Shown piece by piece: positions 28,939 through 39,500 of a stretch of 64,000 bases of DNA. The position numbers and the translations under genes were made by a program. Origin of the DNA: Bacteroidales bacterium (lineage in GTDB: Bacteria; Bacteroidota; Bacteroidia; Bacteroidales; JAADJA01); the NCBI GenBank assembly GCA_021740645.1, contig JAIOZL010000011.1:1-64000 (forward strand). Direction: 5' to 3'. Each line of letters starts with the position of its first letter. The stretch's first letter is position 1. The notes beneath the pieces were generated by a model. It saw nothing but the letters and a program-made list of their open reading frames with translations. It was not told the DNA's origin and did not search any database.

Positions 28939-29004
28939 AAGCTGCCCGTTATCGTAGTTTTATGTTCGTAAAATCAATCTATAAATCACATAAAATCTAC
29001 TATC

Positions 29005-30606
29005 ATGAAAAATCAGTTTACTTTATTACTGCTGGGTATCCTAATTTCAGCAAGTGTATTTTCTCAACCACCACAAGCATTCAAATATCAGGCAGTTGTC
29101 AGAGATGCAACTGGAGACATCATTTCCAATCAAACTGTTAACATAAGAATAAGTATTCATAATGAAACTCCTGGAGGGACAATCATTTACCAGGAAACCT
29201 TTTCCGAAACAACCAACCAATTTGGGTTGGTAAACTTGAACATTGGTTTGGGCACTCCTTCCATTGGATTTTTTGCCGGAATTGATTGGAAAAACGATTC
29301 CAAATTTATTGAAGTGGAAATTGGTGATGGAGTCGATTATATTTCATTGGGAACATCGGAATTATTTTCCGTTCCATATTCCCTGTATTCTGGGCGGTCA
29401 GCAGATAGCTACTGGCTGTTAAACAACGGCAGCGTTTGTTTCGAAAATGGCAATGTTGGAATTGGTACAGCCAATCCTCTTGACAATCTTCATGTTGCTG
29501 ATCATATCAGGGTTGGCGAAGATTTGACTTACCCTACAATTTATGGTGAAATAAAACATGATGGGTCAAGCAATGGATTGGTATTTAATTCAGCCGGTGG
29601 AAGCTGGGCAGATATGCATTTTCAAACCCAGGGAACAACCAAGATGTTCATTGAAAGTGCCGGAAGTGTTGGCATTGGGACCACCTCGCCAAGTGCAAGA
29701 TTAACAGTAAAATCATCCGGCTATACTGGAGGCATGTATGTACTTGCCAGTGATGATGACCGTATTTTTAGGATTAGACAAAATTCTGATGGATCAGGAA
29801 CTGCCTATTTATTTGACGATGCAGATAACGCTACAGTTGCTATAGGTGGAGGTGGAAACAGTTATTTCACTGCAGACAATGTGGGCGTTGGGACTACCAC
29901 CCCCAATGCAAAACTCCATGTTAATGACAGGATCCGAGTTGGGGAAGATCCAACCTATGGAAATGTATTTGGTGAATTAATTCATGAAGGAGGGGGCTCT
30001 GGGTTTAAAATAAATGCCAATGCAGGTGGTAGTTGGGCTGATATGTATTTGCAAACAGATGGAAACACAAGAGTTTTTATTGAAAGTGGGGGTAATGTTG
30101 GTATTGGAACTACCTCTCCTTCCAGCAAACTCGATGTTCGTGGAAATATTACGGTACGGAATGCAAGTACAGGGAGTATTGTTATGGAACTTGGTACAGG
30201 TCTGGACTATGCAGAAGGATTTAATGTTTCAAATAATAATGTAGAACCCGGTACAATCCTTTGTATCGATCCGGAAAACCCTGGTCAATTGAAGGTAAGT
30301 GAAAAGCCATATGATAAAACTGTTGCTGGAATAGTAGCCGGCGCCAATGGACTAGGCTCAGGTGTGCGCCTGGGTAACCGCGAATTCGATTGTGATGTTG
30401 CCCTTGCAGGAAGGGTTTATTGCAACACAATAGCCATAAATGAAAATATTGAGCCCGGAGATTTGCTTACAACATCTTCAATTCCAGGATATGCAATGAA
30501 GGTCAACGACTTTAAAATTTCACAAGGAGCAATTTTGGGAAAAGCAATGGAAAGTCTCGAAAAAGGCAAGCAAGGCCAAATTCTGGTTTTGGTAACTTTA
30601 CAGTAA
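29005..30606 (+). CDS. Fiber-like surface protein with GLDYAE-type C-terminal cap
   Basis: First gene of a tight five-gene operon. The signal peptide (to about residue 21, SASVFSQ) is followed by the shared N-terminal domain (FKYQAVVRDATGDII through FSVPYSLYSGRSA). Fiber repeats of NVGIGT(A/T)xP type alternate with units HVNDRIRVGEDPTYGNVFGE and SWADMYLQTDG, which recur in the 33633 protein. From about residue 396 the end is a conserved cap (LDYAEGFNVS, PGTILCIDPENPGQLKVS, AGIVAGANG, LAGRVYCNTIAINENIEPGD, LTTSSIPGYAMKVND, GAILGKAME). I recognise this cap from fiber-like proteins of other bacteria but cannot name a family with certainty. It stands where an S74 domain would otherwise be. 14 bp separate it from the protease gene. 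Confidence 0.8.
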   Translation: MKNQFTLLLLGILISASVFSQPPQAFKYQAVVRDATGDIISNQTVNIRISIHNETPGGTIIYQETFSETTNQFGLVNLNIGLGTPSIGFFAGIDWKNDSKFIEVEIGDGVDYISLGTSELFSVPYSLYSGRSADSYWLLNNGSVCFENGNVGIGTANPLDNLHVADHIRVGEDLTYPTIYGEIKHDGSSNGLVFNSAGGSWADMHFQTQGTTKMFIESAGSVGIGTTSPSARLTVKSSGYTGGMYVLASDDDRIFRIRQNSDGSGTAYLFDDADNATVAIGGGGNSYFTADNVGVGTTTPNAKLHVNDRIRVGEDPTYGNVFGELIHEGGGSGFKINANAGGSWADMYLQTDGNTRVFIESGGNVGIGTTSPSSKLDVRGNITVRNASTGSIVMELGTGLDYAEGFNVSNNNVEPGTILCIDPENPGQLKVSEKPYDKTVAGIVAGANGLGSGVRLGNREFDCDVALAGRVYCNTIAINENIEPGDLLTTSSIPGYAMKVNDFKISQGAILGKAMESLEKGKQGQILVLVTLQ

Positions 30607-30620
30607 AGGGGGGATTTGAT

Positions 30621-32087
30621 ATGAAAAACCTTTTAATTTTTATATTTGGAATTGCCATCTTTGTTGGGCTACGAAGTCCTGCACTGGCACAGATGGCTGA
30701 TGTTGAGGAAACTTCAAAAGTGGCTGAAAATTGGATAAAGCTGATCCTAGCTGAAACAGGAAGTTGGGGTGAGTATGAAACTGCATCCGTCAAACCTATG
30801 GTGGAATTCAAAAGGAAGGATAGATTATTGGGGTATTATTTTGAAGTAAGCCCATCAGGATTTATTTTGGTCTCACTAAGAAAAGAACTAGCCCCTGTTA
30901 AAGCCTACTCAACACAAGGACACCTTGATCCTATGTCTGACGAAGGTGCCTCCGATCTTCTAAAAGTTTGTATGGAGCGCATCTTAGATACCATCGAACA
31001 AAAACTGGGGGCAATCAAAAACATTGATCCAAGTGATTTAGCATACTTAGTAGAGATCAATTATAGTTCCAGTTGGACAAATTTGCTTAGTGATGATCCT
31101 ATCAAAATAATTGACTATGAGGGAAAAGAAGAAAGCAAAGACAATTACCAGGAAGGAGATATATTGCTTTCCTCTGACTGGCATCAATTTGATCCATATA
31201 ATGATGATTGTATCTGGTTGAATTGCTCAACAACAGCCAACGGGAATGCATTGGTTGGATGTGTAGCTACAGCTGGAGCACAATTAATGCATTACTGGAA
31301 CTGGCCTCCATATGGTTCCGGAACAGGTTACAGTGATACATATGACTGGCCTAACATGCCGGATGTTGCTACAACTTCATCACCTCAGGTTGAAATTGAT
31401 GCACTGGCAGAGCTCAATCATGAAGTTGGTGTTGCTGCAAGCATGAGTTACGGTTGCAGTTCATCGGGCACACAAACATGGTATATGGCCGCTGTTTATG
31501 AAAACATCTACAGGTACAGTCTGGATTGTAATGTTCAATACAGGTCAAATTATTCTGCAAATAGTTGGTTTGGTATGATACAAACACAGATCAACCAAAA
31601 CCGGCCAGTCCAATACCGGATTCCAGGACATTCAATTGTTGGTGACGGGTGGCAAATAATCGGAGATGATTTGAAAATGTATCATATGAACTATGGTTGG
31701 GTTGGAACCGGTAACGACATCTGGTATATTCTGGATGCCCTGCCGGGGGGAGATCCAAGTGAAGAATATATGATACAGGACATTGTACCTGTTCAGGCAA
31801 TGGATAATTGGATCACAGGAACATACAATCTTCCCAGCTTTCCATATAGATATTTTGATAAAGATGCTTTGGGAAGTGATGCAAATTTTGGCAGTGGTCA
31901 TTACTTACAGTTTCTACCAGAAATTGTACTCACTGGCATCAGCCCATCTTTACCTGTCAAATTTAACGGATCTACCTACTATAATACCAGGTTATTCACT
32001 GCCGGCGATGATTCAAGAGGTATTCGAATTTATAATGGTGCAATTGAATTGACAAATTTTGGAAGTATTAAATTTTATGAAGAATAA
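30621..32087 (+). CDS. Secreted cysteine protease, peptidase family C10 (streptopain-like)
   Basis: Signal peptide (residues 1 to about 24, ending ALA). The propeptide-like region (about 25-150: GYYFEVSPSGFILVSLRKEL, VKAYSTQG) resembles the inhibitory prodomain of streptopain and interpain. The catalytic domain has the nucleophile Cys214 in NALVGCVATAGAQLMHYWNW, the general base His337 in PGHSIVGDGW, and the conserved MNYGWVG segment carrying the supporting Asn and Trp. The C-terminal beta region has no canonical T9SS sorting tail although many C10 relatives in Bacteroidota do. Encoded between fiber genes in a tight operon, it might mature or trim them, or digest host or environmental protein (inference). 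The gene starts 14 bp after the 29005 stop. Confidence 0.88.
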   Translation: MKNLLIFIFGIAIFVGLRSPALAQMADVEETSKVAENWIKLILAETGSWGEYETASVKPMVEFKRKDRLLGYYFEVSPSGFILVSLRKELAPVKAYSTQGHLDPMSDEGASDLLKVCMERILDTIEQKLGAIKNIDPSDLAYLVEINYSSSWTNLLSDDPIKIIDYEGKEESKDNYQEGDILLSSDWHQFDPYNDDCIWLNCSTTANGNALVGCVATAGAQLMHYWNWPPYGSGTGYSDTYDWPNMPDVATTSSPQVEIDALAELNHEVGVAASMSYGCSSSGTQTWYMAAVYENIYRYSLDCNVQYRSNYSANSWFGMIQTQINQNRPVQYRIPGHSIVGDGWQIIGDDLKMYHMNYGWVGTGNDIWYILDALPGGDPSEEYMIQDIVPVQAMDNWITGTYNLPSFPYRYFDKDALGSDANFGSGHYLQFLPEIVLTGISPSLPVKFNGSTYYNTRLFTAGDDSRGIRIYNGAIELTNFGSIKFYEE

Positions 32088-32097
32088 ACAAAAGCTT

Positions 32098-33621
32098 ATG
32101 AATAAGATCAATATAGTACTTGTTACACTTTTCATTTCAACCGTTGCTATTGCCCAGCCCCCCCAGGCTTTCAAATACCAGGCTGTGGTTCGAAATGCAA
32201 GTGGTGACATCGTTTCTAACCAGGTTGTTGGTTTACGAATCAGCATCCGTAACAACGATGTTGCAGGCCCGATCAATTATCAGGAGACCCATTCTGTAAC
32301 CACCAATGAATACGGGTTGATTACGCTCAATATTGGAATGGGAACACCAGTCGGCACCTTCGACTTTCAAACAATTATATGGGAACATTATTCAAAATTT
32401 TTGGAGGTTGAGGTTGACCCACTGGGGGGTACGAATTATATATCCATGGGTGTTTCAGAACTGCTTTCTGTGCCATATTCTCTTTTTTCCGGTAGCTCGG
32501 CTGATGGATACTGGGGAAAAGTTAATGATAATATAAACTATGGCTTTGGAAATGTGGGGATTGGCTATACCAATCCTCTTGAGAAGCTTGAAGTTTATGG
32601 AGGGGCCAAATTCAGGGCAAATGGTGGTGGTATTCTTATAACGACGGGGACAGATTATGGAACTTTGGAGTATGTAGAATCCGGTGGAAGCTTTAGTAAC
32701 ATATCACTTAGGTCAGGCATGACATCGCTAAACGGATATGTCGGAATAGGCACATCCACACCTGGTTACCCCCTGGAAATAATTTCTCCAGGTACTGGAG
32801 ACATTCTAAATATATACAATCAAAATGATGCTCCCCTGGTCCGGATAAGGGAAGATTTTGATGGTTCAGCCACATTAGTCCTGAATAATAATGCATACAG
32901 TCCGAAAATTATGCTGGCAGCTGGTGGAAACAGCTGGATCAATGGTGGAAGCTTAGGACTGGGGAGCACGGCCCCTACCAATGCAAGGCTGCAATTAGAA
33001 GGCACCGGCGCTTATGATGCAATTATTAAACTGAACAATATTGGAACAAATGGAACCCACTTCTTCATGGGTTCAACCAACAGTGCCTGGGGCGGCGGAG
33101 TTAACCAGGATCTTTTTATTATGGGACATGGTGCACCGGCAAGTGCCAATATTGATGTAGCGATCAATGAAAGCGGGCAGGTTGGTATTGCAACAACCGC
33201 TCCAACGCAAACGCTCGATGTAAACGGTGGTGGCCGATTTCGGAGTTTAACAACGGGTACGGTTTATAATGGGGTATATCAAACTTCCGATGGAACACTT
33301 GTTACGGGTAGTTCTGACATCAGGCTCAAAGAAAATATTGAGCCTTTACAAAGAAGCCTTGAAAAAGTAAAGCAGCTACAAGGTGTTTCATTCACATGGA
33401 AAGATAGCCCTGAACAAGGCCAGAGCATTGGATTTATTGCCCAGGAATTTGAAAAGGTGATACCCGAGTTGGTTTTTACTAATCAGACAGATGGCTATAA
33501 AGGGATTAACTATGCTGAAGTGGCGGCAATACTTGTTGAGGCTATCAAGGAACAGCAGAAAATCATTGAAACACTTCAAAACAGGATTGAATTGCTTGAA
33601 GAATATAATCCAAACAATTAA
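32098..33621 (+). CDS. Fiber-like surface protein with C-terminal peptidase S74 chaperone
   Basis: Third gene of the operon. I chose the ATG at 32098, opening a signal peptide (NKINIVLVTLFISTVAIAQ); an ATG at 32077 in frame would overlap the protease gene by 11 bases and is the alternative. The shared N-terminal domain (FKYQAVVRNASGDIVSNQ, SVPYSLFSGSSADGYWG) is followed by repeats of the GIGTSTPGYPLEI type. The S74 domain starts near residue 405 (SSDIRLKENI, SIGFIAQEFEKVIPELV, GINYAEVAAILVEAIKEQQK) with a coiled-coil tail. Ser and Lys of the autocatalytic dyad are in place. It is probably a trimeric fiber assembled and processed outside the cytoplasm. Confidence 0.82.
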   Translation: MNKINIVLVTLFISTVAIAQPPQAFKYQAVVRNASGDIVSNQVVGLRISIRNNDVAGPINYQETHSVTTNEYGLITLNIGMGTPVGTFDFQTIIWEHYSKFLEVEVDPLGGTNYISMGVSELLSVPYSLFSGSSADGYWGKVNDNINYGFGNVGIGYTNPLEKLEVYGGAKFRANGGGILITTGTDYGTLEYVESGGSFSNISLRSGMTSLNGYVGIGTSTPGYPLEIISPGTGDILNIYNQNDAPLVRIREDFDGSATLVLNNNAYSPKIMLAAGGNSWINGGSLGLGSTAPTNARLQLEGTGAYDAIIKLNNIGTNGTHFFMGSTNSAWGGGVNQDLFIMGHGAPASANIDVAINESGQVGIATTAPTQTLDVNGGGRFRSLTTGTVYNGVYQTSDGTLVTGSSDIRLKENIEPLQRSLEKVKQLQGVSFTWKDSPEQGQSIGFIAQEFEKVIPELVFTNQTDGYKGINYAEVAAILVEAIKEQQKIIETLQNRIELLEEYNPNN

Positions 33622-33632
33622 ATAGAAATATC

Positions 33633-35432
33633 ATGAAGATAAGATCAATATACATACTGTTCAACATTTGTTTATCATTCTTTGTTATTGCCCAGCCCCC
33701 CCAGGCCTTCAAATACCAGGCTGTGGTAAGAGATTCCCAGGGAGATATCCTGGCCAATGAATCCGTTTCGCTTCGGATCAGCCTCAGGGAAGGATTCCCG
33801 GGAGGTACAATTATTTTTCAGGAAACGCATTCCACCACAACTAACCAGTTCGGGATCGTTAACCTTCAAATCGGTTGGGGTACGTGGGGAGGAGGCTATA
33901 ACTTTCTGGCAATCGACTGGAGTAACTCACAAAAATTCCTTGAGGTTGAAATTGACCTTGAAGGAGGCGGCACTTATACCAGCCTTGGCACTTCTCAACT
34001 TTTATCAGTTCCATATGCCATGTATTCAGGCTCAAGTGGTGACTGGGTCCGGGACAACGCCAACATGTATTCTTCAAACACCGGTAATATCGGCATAGGT
34101 ACAGTCGTACCTTATAACAAACTGGATGTATATACTACATCCGGATCAGCAGTTTACGGCCATAGTCCAGACTCTTACGCTGTTGCAGGGAAATCTGATG
34201 GAAGCGGTGTAGCTGGTATACTTGGTAGAGGGGATGCATCGGATGGCTGGGGAGTATATGGCTATTGCCCTAACGGAGGAACCGCTATCAGGGGATACAG
34301 TAATGGGGGCTGGGCCGGATTTTTCAATGGTGATACCTACGTTGCAGGAAATTTGGGATTAGGTGTGTGGTCTCCATCAAATCGACTGGAAGTGTCTGGT
34401 TCTGTTCTTATTGGGGATGCTATTTTTGGAGGTATAAAGATGCGTACAGATGGTACGATGGTAGACATTGAATCGCTTGGTGATGATCTGGCTATAAACT
34501 ACCAGACTGGGAGAAACACAGTGTTAAATGTTACTTCGGGAGAGGTTGGTATTGGAACATCCACACCGAATGCAAAATTACATGTCAATGACCGGATTCG
34601 GATTGGTGAAGACCCCTCCTATTCTACCGTATATGGTGAATTGATTCACGAGGGTGGAGGTACAGGATTTAAAATCAATGCACATGCAGGAGGAGGAAGT
34701 TGGGCGGATATGTATTTGCAAACCAATGGTACTACAAAACTGTTTATTGAAAGCTCAGGCAAAGTGGGTATTGGCACTGAGAGTCCAATTCGCAAACTCC
34801 AGGTAAATTCTGAGGGCTCATTGGATGCCATCCAGGGTTGGAGCCCTGATGGGACAGGAGTTTATGCCGTATCTGCATCTAGTTATGGTATTTTTGGTCA
34901 AAGTTCATCTTATTACGCTGGTTACTTTTCAGGGCCAGTTAATGTAACAGGTTCTCTTTCTAAAGGAAGTGGTTCATTTGTAATTGACCATCCGCTCGAT
35001 CCTGAAAACAAACTCCTTCGTCACAATTTTGTGGAATCTCCTGAAAACCTTTTGATTTATCGGGGCAAAGTCAAAATAAATAGCGGCGGGGAAACAACAG
35101 TAGATATGCCAGAATATTTCAAAGCACTGACAAAAGAAGATGAAGCTTCTATTCATCTTACCTGTATTGGAAAGCCATTTTTAACAGGAGCAGAATGGAC
35201 TCGGGATTTTTCGGGGATAATCATATACGGTGAACCTAACCGTGAAGTATTCTGGGAAGTACTTGCTGATCGCGATGATCCGGTTATTCATGAATTAGGC
35301 CGTCCGGTCGAAGAAGAAAAAGGCGGTGAAAAATCACTTTGCGAAAAAGGCAAATTACTTTACCCGGAAGCATACGGTTACCCTGAATCCATGGGTAGAG
35401 ATTATGAAATCAAACAATCATTTAAAAAATAA
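33633..35432 (+). CDS. Fiber-like surface protein with IDHPLDPxNK-type C-terminal cap
   Basis: Fourth gene of the operon, starting 11 bp after the previous stop. It has a signal peptide, the shared N-terminal domain (FKYQAVVRDSQGDILANE, SVPYAMYSGSSGDW), and fiber repeats including HVNDRIRIGEDPSYSTVYGE, which pairs with the 29005 protein. The C-terminal cap starts at about residue 447: GSFVIDHPLDPENKLLRHNF, VESPENLLIYRGKV, VDMPEYFKALTKEDEASIHL, TCIGKP, VFWEVLADRDDP. I know this cap from large secreted repeat proteins in many bacteria, but its function is unclear. With the 29005 and 32098 products it gives the operon three different caps on a common N-terminal base. Confidence 0.8.
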   Translation: MKIRSIYILFNICLSFFVIAQPPQAFKYQAVVRDSQGDILANESVSLRISLREGFPGGTIIFQETHSTTTNQFGIVNLQIGWGTWGGGYNFLAIDWSNSQKFLEVEIDLEGGGTYTSLGTSQLLSVPYAMYSGSSGDWVRDNANMYSSNTGNIGIGTVVPYNKLDVYTTSGSAVYGHSPDSYAVAGKSDGSGVAGILGRGDASDGWGVYGYCPNGGTAIRGYSNGGWAGFFNGDTYVAGNLGLGVWSPSNRLEVSGSVLIGDAIFGGIKMRTDGTMVDIESLGDDLAINYQTGRNTVLNVTSGEVGIGTSTPNAKLHVNDRIRIGEDPSYSTVYGELIHEGGGTGFKINAHAGGGSWADMYLQTNGTTKLFIESSGKVGIGTESPIRKLQVNSEGSLDAIQGWSPDGTGVYAVSASSYGIFGQSSSYYAGYFSGPVNVTGSLSKGSGSFVIDHPLDPENKLLRHNFVESPENLLIYRGKVKINSGGETTVDMPEYFKALTKEDEASIHLTCIGKPFLTGAEWTRDFSGIIIYGEPNREVFWEVLADRDDPVIHELGRPVEEEKGGEKSLCEKGKLLYPEAYGYPESMGRDYEIKQSFKK

Positions 35433-35444
35433 ATACCAAACAAG

Positions 35445-36329
35445 ATGAAAACTTTCTTCTTAACAATCCTTACAATATTAATTGGGGCAGGTTTCCTTAT
35501 GGCCCAATCCATCGAACGCAACGTTATTGCCAGTTCCGGTGATTATTTTGAAGGTGCAAACATCTCCCTCAGTTGGACCCTGGGTGAAATTGCTACTGAA
35601 ACCTATACCGTTGCAGATAACATATTAACCCAGGGTTTTCAACAGCCAGGTATAAGCTTGAGGATATATGTTGACGTAATGGCCTTCCTTGAGGGAGCCT
35701 TCGACGTTTCAGAAATGAATGCTAATTTAAATTCCGAAGGTTTATTGCCATTATCACAACCGTTCAATTCTGCACCATGGAATTATGCAGGAACTGAAAG
35801 TGTGCTTGCAATTCCAAACAATGAGATAGTTGACTGGCTACTGGTTGAACTCCGCGATGCAGCAAGTGCAACAACTGCTGATCCATCAACCACGATAGCA
35901 AAACAAGCAGCTTTTATCCGGTCCGATGGTGCTGTTGTTGGCCTGGATGGTTCCTCGAATCTTGAATTCAGTAATTCAATATCTGACCAGTTATTTGTCG
36001 TACTCTGGCATAGAAATCACCTGGGCTTGATGTCAGCTTTTGCTCTAACAGAAGCTGGAGGTGTTTACGATTATAATTTCACCACAGCAATGGGCATGGC
36101 CCACATGAACGGACAAAAAAGCCTAAACGGCAGTGTTTATGGAATGTATGCCGGCGATGGTGATGGTAATGGATCCATTAACACAAACGATAAATTACTT
36201 TGGGAAAGTGATGCTGGAGAAATAGGATACAGAGCCACAGATTATGATATGAATGGACAAATAACCAACCAGGATAAAAATGATAAATGGCAGAGTAATA
36301 ATGGTACAATTTCAACCATCCCCGAATAA
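35445..36329 (+). CDS. Small secreted protein, nearly stand-alone WHRNHL/dockerin-like module
   Basis: Last gene of the operon, 12 bp after the previous stop. A signal peptide and the segment SSGDYFEGANISLSWTLGEI...TQGFQQP make it a paralog of the 14743 protein. The module follows: FLEGAFDVSEMN, PWNYAGTESVLAIP, VVLWHRNHLGLMSA, then GDGDGNGSINTND and DYDMNGQITNQDKND, both keeping acidic calcium-ligand positions. Its place at the end of a fiber and protease operon suggests the module works with that surface system, perhaps as an attachment piece (inference). Confidence 0.8.
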   Translation: MKTFFLTILTILIGAGFLMAQSIERNVIASSGDYFEGANISLSWTLGEIATETYTVADNILTQGFQQPGISLRIYVDVMAFLEGAFDVSEMNANLNSEGLLPLSQPFNSAPWNYAGTESVLAIPNNEIVDWLLVELRDAASATTADPSTTIAKQAAFIRSDGAVVGLDGSSNLEFSNSISDQLFVVLWHRNHLGLMSAFALTEAGGVYDYNFTTAMGMAHMNGQKSLNGSVYGMYAGDGDGNGSINTNDKLLWESDAGEIGYRATDYDMNGQITNQDKNDKWQSNNGTISTIPE

Positions 36330-36432
36330 TTTGCAGGTAAAAAGATGATATCAACTATCAAATCCAATCAATAAGGAAAGCACCGAATCATTGCCAAGCA
36401 ATGAATATTTACATTTCGCAATTTTATCCATC

Positions 36433-36465
36433 AAACCCCGTAAACTTTACGGGGTTTATTTTAAA
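36433..36465 (+). terminator. Intrinsic terminator of the 29005-36329 operon
   Basis: Perfect 11-bp stem AAACCCCGTAA (36433-36443) with TTACGGGGTTT (36447-36457), a 3-base loop and an AT-rich tail. It lies about 100 bp after the last stop codon of the operon and before the next regulator. Confidence 0.85.
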
Positions 36466-36571
36466 CTACTCACTGCAAAACTGCTCTCTGAAGAGGTTCA
36501 AAATTATAGTGATATGATGCATATGACTTGTATGATTTTTCTTTATTTTCGGCTTTTAGTTTGTGAATTAT

Positions 36572-39500
36572 ATGCTTGAAAATTTAATAAAATTAAGGCA
36601 AGGCCAAAAACTACTAATTTTAGTGCAAAGCTTTTTGCTATTCACAAATATTTTATCCAGCCAAAACATACCACATATCCAGCAAGACAAAGCAAATGAT
36701 TTCACTTCATTTGCAATAAGCCATGTTTCATATTCTGATGGATTACCATCCAATATAATTACGGGCATCCTTAAAGACGACCAGGGTTTTATATGGATCG
36801 GCACCTCCCAGGGATTATGCAGATGGGACGGATTTAAAGCGATTAATTTTAAACATTCCGATATTGATTCCAATTCATTGATTGCAAATGGAATATCCAG
36901 AAATGCCATGATATGGAATGATTCCAACAAGCAATTGATCATCGGGACAAATAAAGGGATCAGTTTTTTTGAACCGACAGTTAAGCAATTCACTAATTAT
37001 TTTATAGATCCCTTGCAAACCAATGAACTACCTTCTGCAGTTAATGTGGTTTATATTGACCGGCAGAAAGATTTATGGATTGGGACAGATAGGGGATTCA
37101 GCCGTTTCCGACCTGAATCCAAGGATTTTATCAGTTTTTACTTTGATCAGGATTTACCCGAAGGGATCATCCTCGACAGGACCTCCACAAATATGATTCA
37201 CGATATAAAACAGGATTTAAATGATGACTCCATTTTGTGGCTTGCCTCCCTGGCGGGTTTGCTAAAATTTAACAAACATACTCATGTAATTTCCTGGTAT
37301 TATTATCCCGAAAAAGACTACCAGCGGGAAATAAACCAGTTTACTATGCTGGTTCCTCACCCTGATGGATACCTCTACTTGGGTACCTGGAATTTTGATA
37401 TGGTCGTTTTTGATACTCATCGTGAAATATTTACCGGGCGTCACGGACCTGCATCAAACCAAAAATTTTCTTTATCAAACCGTATTTTACCCTACGCTAT
37501 TTGTCAAGATAAAAGGACCTGGGTTTCGTCCTTGCAAGGATTGGGGATCTTGGATTCACAATCCGGTAAAATCAATTTTATACAATCCTTTAAAAATGAA
37601 AGTGGCCACCGTTTTGCACCGGAACTTTTTTACACAGACGCTGGGGGGCAATTGTGGCTTGGATCCGAGTATGGGGTATTTATTTTAAAACCTGAGCATC
37701 ATCAAATTTCCAATTATTTTTTTGACCCGAAGGATGAAGACCACTGGTATTTAACACTCTCGATTTTTGAAGATACATTGAGAAACGAACTTCTGATAGG
37801 CTTTGGCCGCGGTGAAGGTTTGCATTCTTTTAATTTGTCAACACAAAGTTTTAAAGCAATACCTTATCAACAACGAATATTAAAGGAATACAATATTTTG
37901 GCCATTTTGCAATCTCAGTCGGGATCGCATTATTTCCTGGCTGCCGATGAGATTTACCATTATTTACCTGATGAAAAAAAAATTATTCCACTTGATTATC
38001 CCTATCAAAATTTTCCTGCTTTCACTGATATGAAACAGGATTCAAAGGGCAACTTATGGGTGGCATCAGGGAACCTGGGATTGCAACAATTTAACCCAAT
38101 CAACCGGTCAATTAAATACATCCGGGATTGGCATTCCTATTTCGAAACAGGCCATGAACTTCCCTTGCTTGGTAAATTGAGTATTGATCCGCAAAACCGC
38201 ATATGGTTCAGCCGAAGGGGTGAGTCTTACGGCTATTATGATCCTTCAATTGATTCATTACGTTATTTTGATGAACCTGGAAAAACATACAACATTACCT
38301 CTTTTGCCAAGTCGCATGGAGACACCTTGTGGGTAGCAACTGCGAAAAAAGGAATTGGGTTTATCGATACCAGAAATCCTGATCAGGGTGTACAAATAAA
38401 ATTTGCACCCGACACCATCTATTCAGGAATAATTCATGATATGACATTCGACCAGCAGAACCAGCTTTGGTGCCTGACCGAAAAAGGAGTTTTAAGATTA
38501 AATATTAATGATGGGAACCCATTTTTATTTGATGAAAACTATGGTATTTCAATTCACGATGTTTGGTCAAATAAAAATGCCCTCACACCCGGCAGATTGA
38601 AAACCTTGACGGATGGCCGGATTGTAATTGGCTACCGGCATGGGCTGGGTTTCTTTCATCCAGACAGTTTGCGGGAATTGTATAATACGCCTGAACCCAA
38701 TTTTACTTCGATAGGGGTTTTTGATAACGAAATAACACCTGATGAAAGCCAAACAATGGAACTAGGCTATGATGAAAACTACTTGTCGTTTGGTTACTCA
38801 GCACTTGACCTTTACAACAAAGGTATAATATTCAGGCATAAACTTTCAGGAGTGGATCAAAACTGGCAACAAAACCCTTCGTTAAAGGATGTCGTTTACC
38901 CCAATCTTCAACCTGGCAATTACCGTTTTATAATCCAAACAATTGCTAAATCAGGTTTTGGTGAAACCAAACAGCGTGTGTTTGCATTTCGTATTTTGCC
39001 CCCCTGGTGGAAAACAGTTTGGGCATATACCACTTCTTTTCTGCTGATTTCGATCGTGCTGTATGTTTTTTACCGGTTCCAACTCAAGCGGCAACTGGCA
39101 AACAGGGAAACCCAACGATTACGTGAACTTGATGACTTAAAAACCCGCTTGTATGCAAATATTACCCATGAATTTCGAACGCCCATTACCGTCATTATGG
39201 GGATGGTAGAAGAACTTGCGGGTTCGCTTAAAGGAAATGAAAAACAACAATTCAGCAAAAAACTGGAAACCATTGAACGAAATAGCAGCAATCTATTGCA
39301 CTTGATTAACCAGATGCTTGATCTGGCCAAACTGGAGCATGGCAAACTGAACTACAATCCAATTCAGTCCAATATCATTCCCTGGATGCAATATATGGTT
39401 GAAAGCCATCAGTCGCTGGCAGCCGGTAAAGATATTCATCTTACCTTTTATTCCGAGATTGATCATCTGATAATGGACTATGATCCTGACCAGCTTTCAA

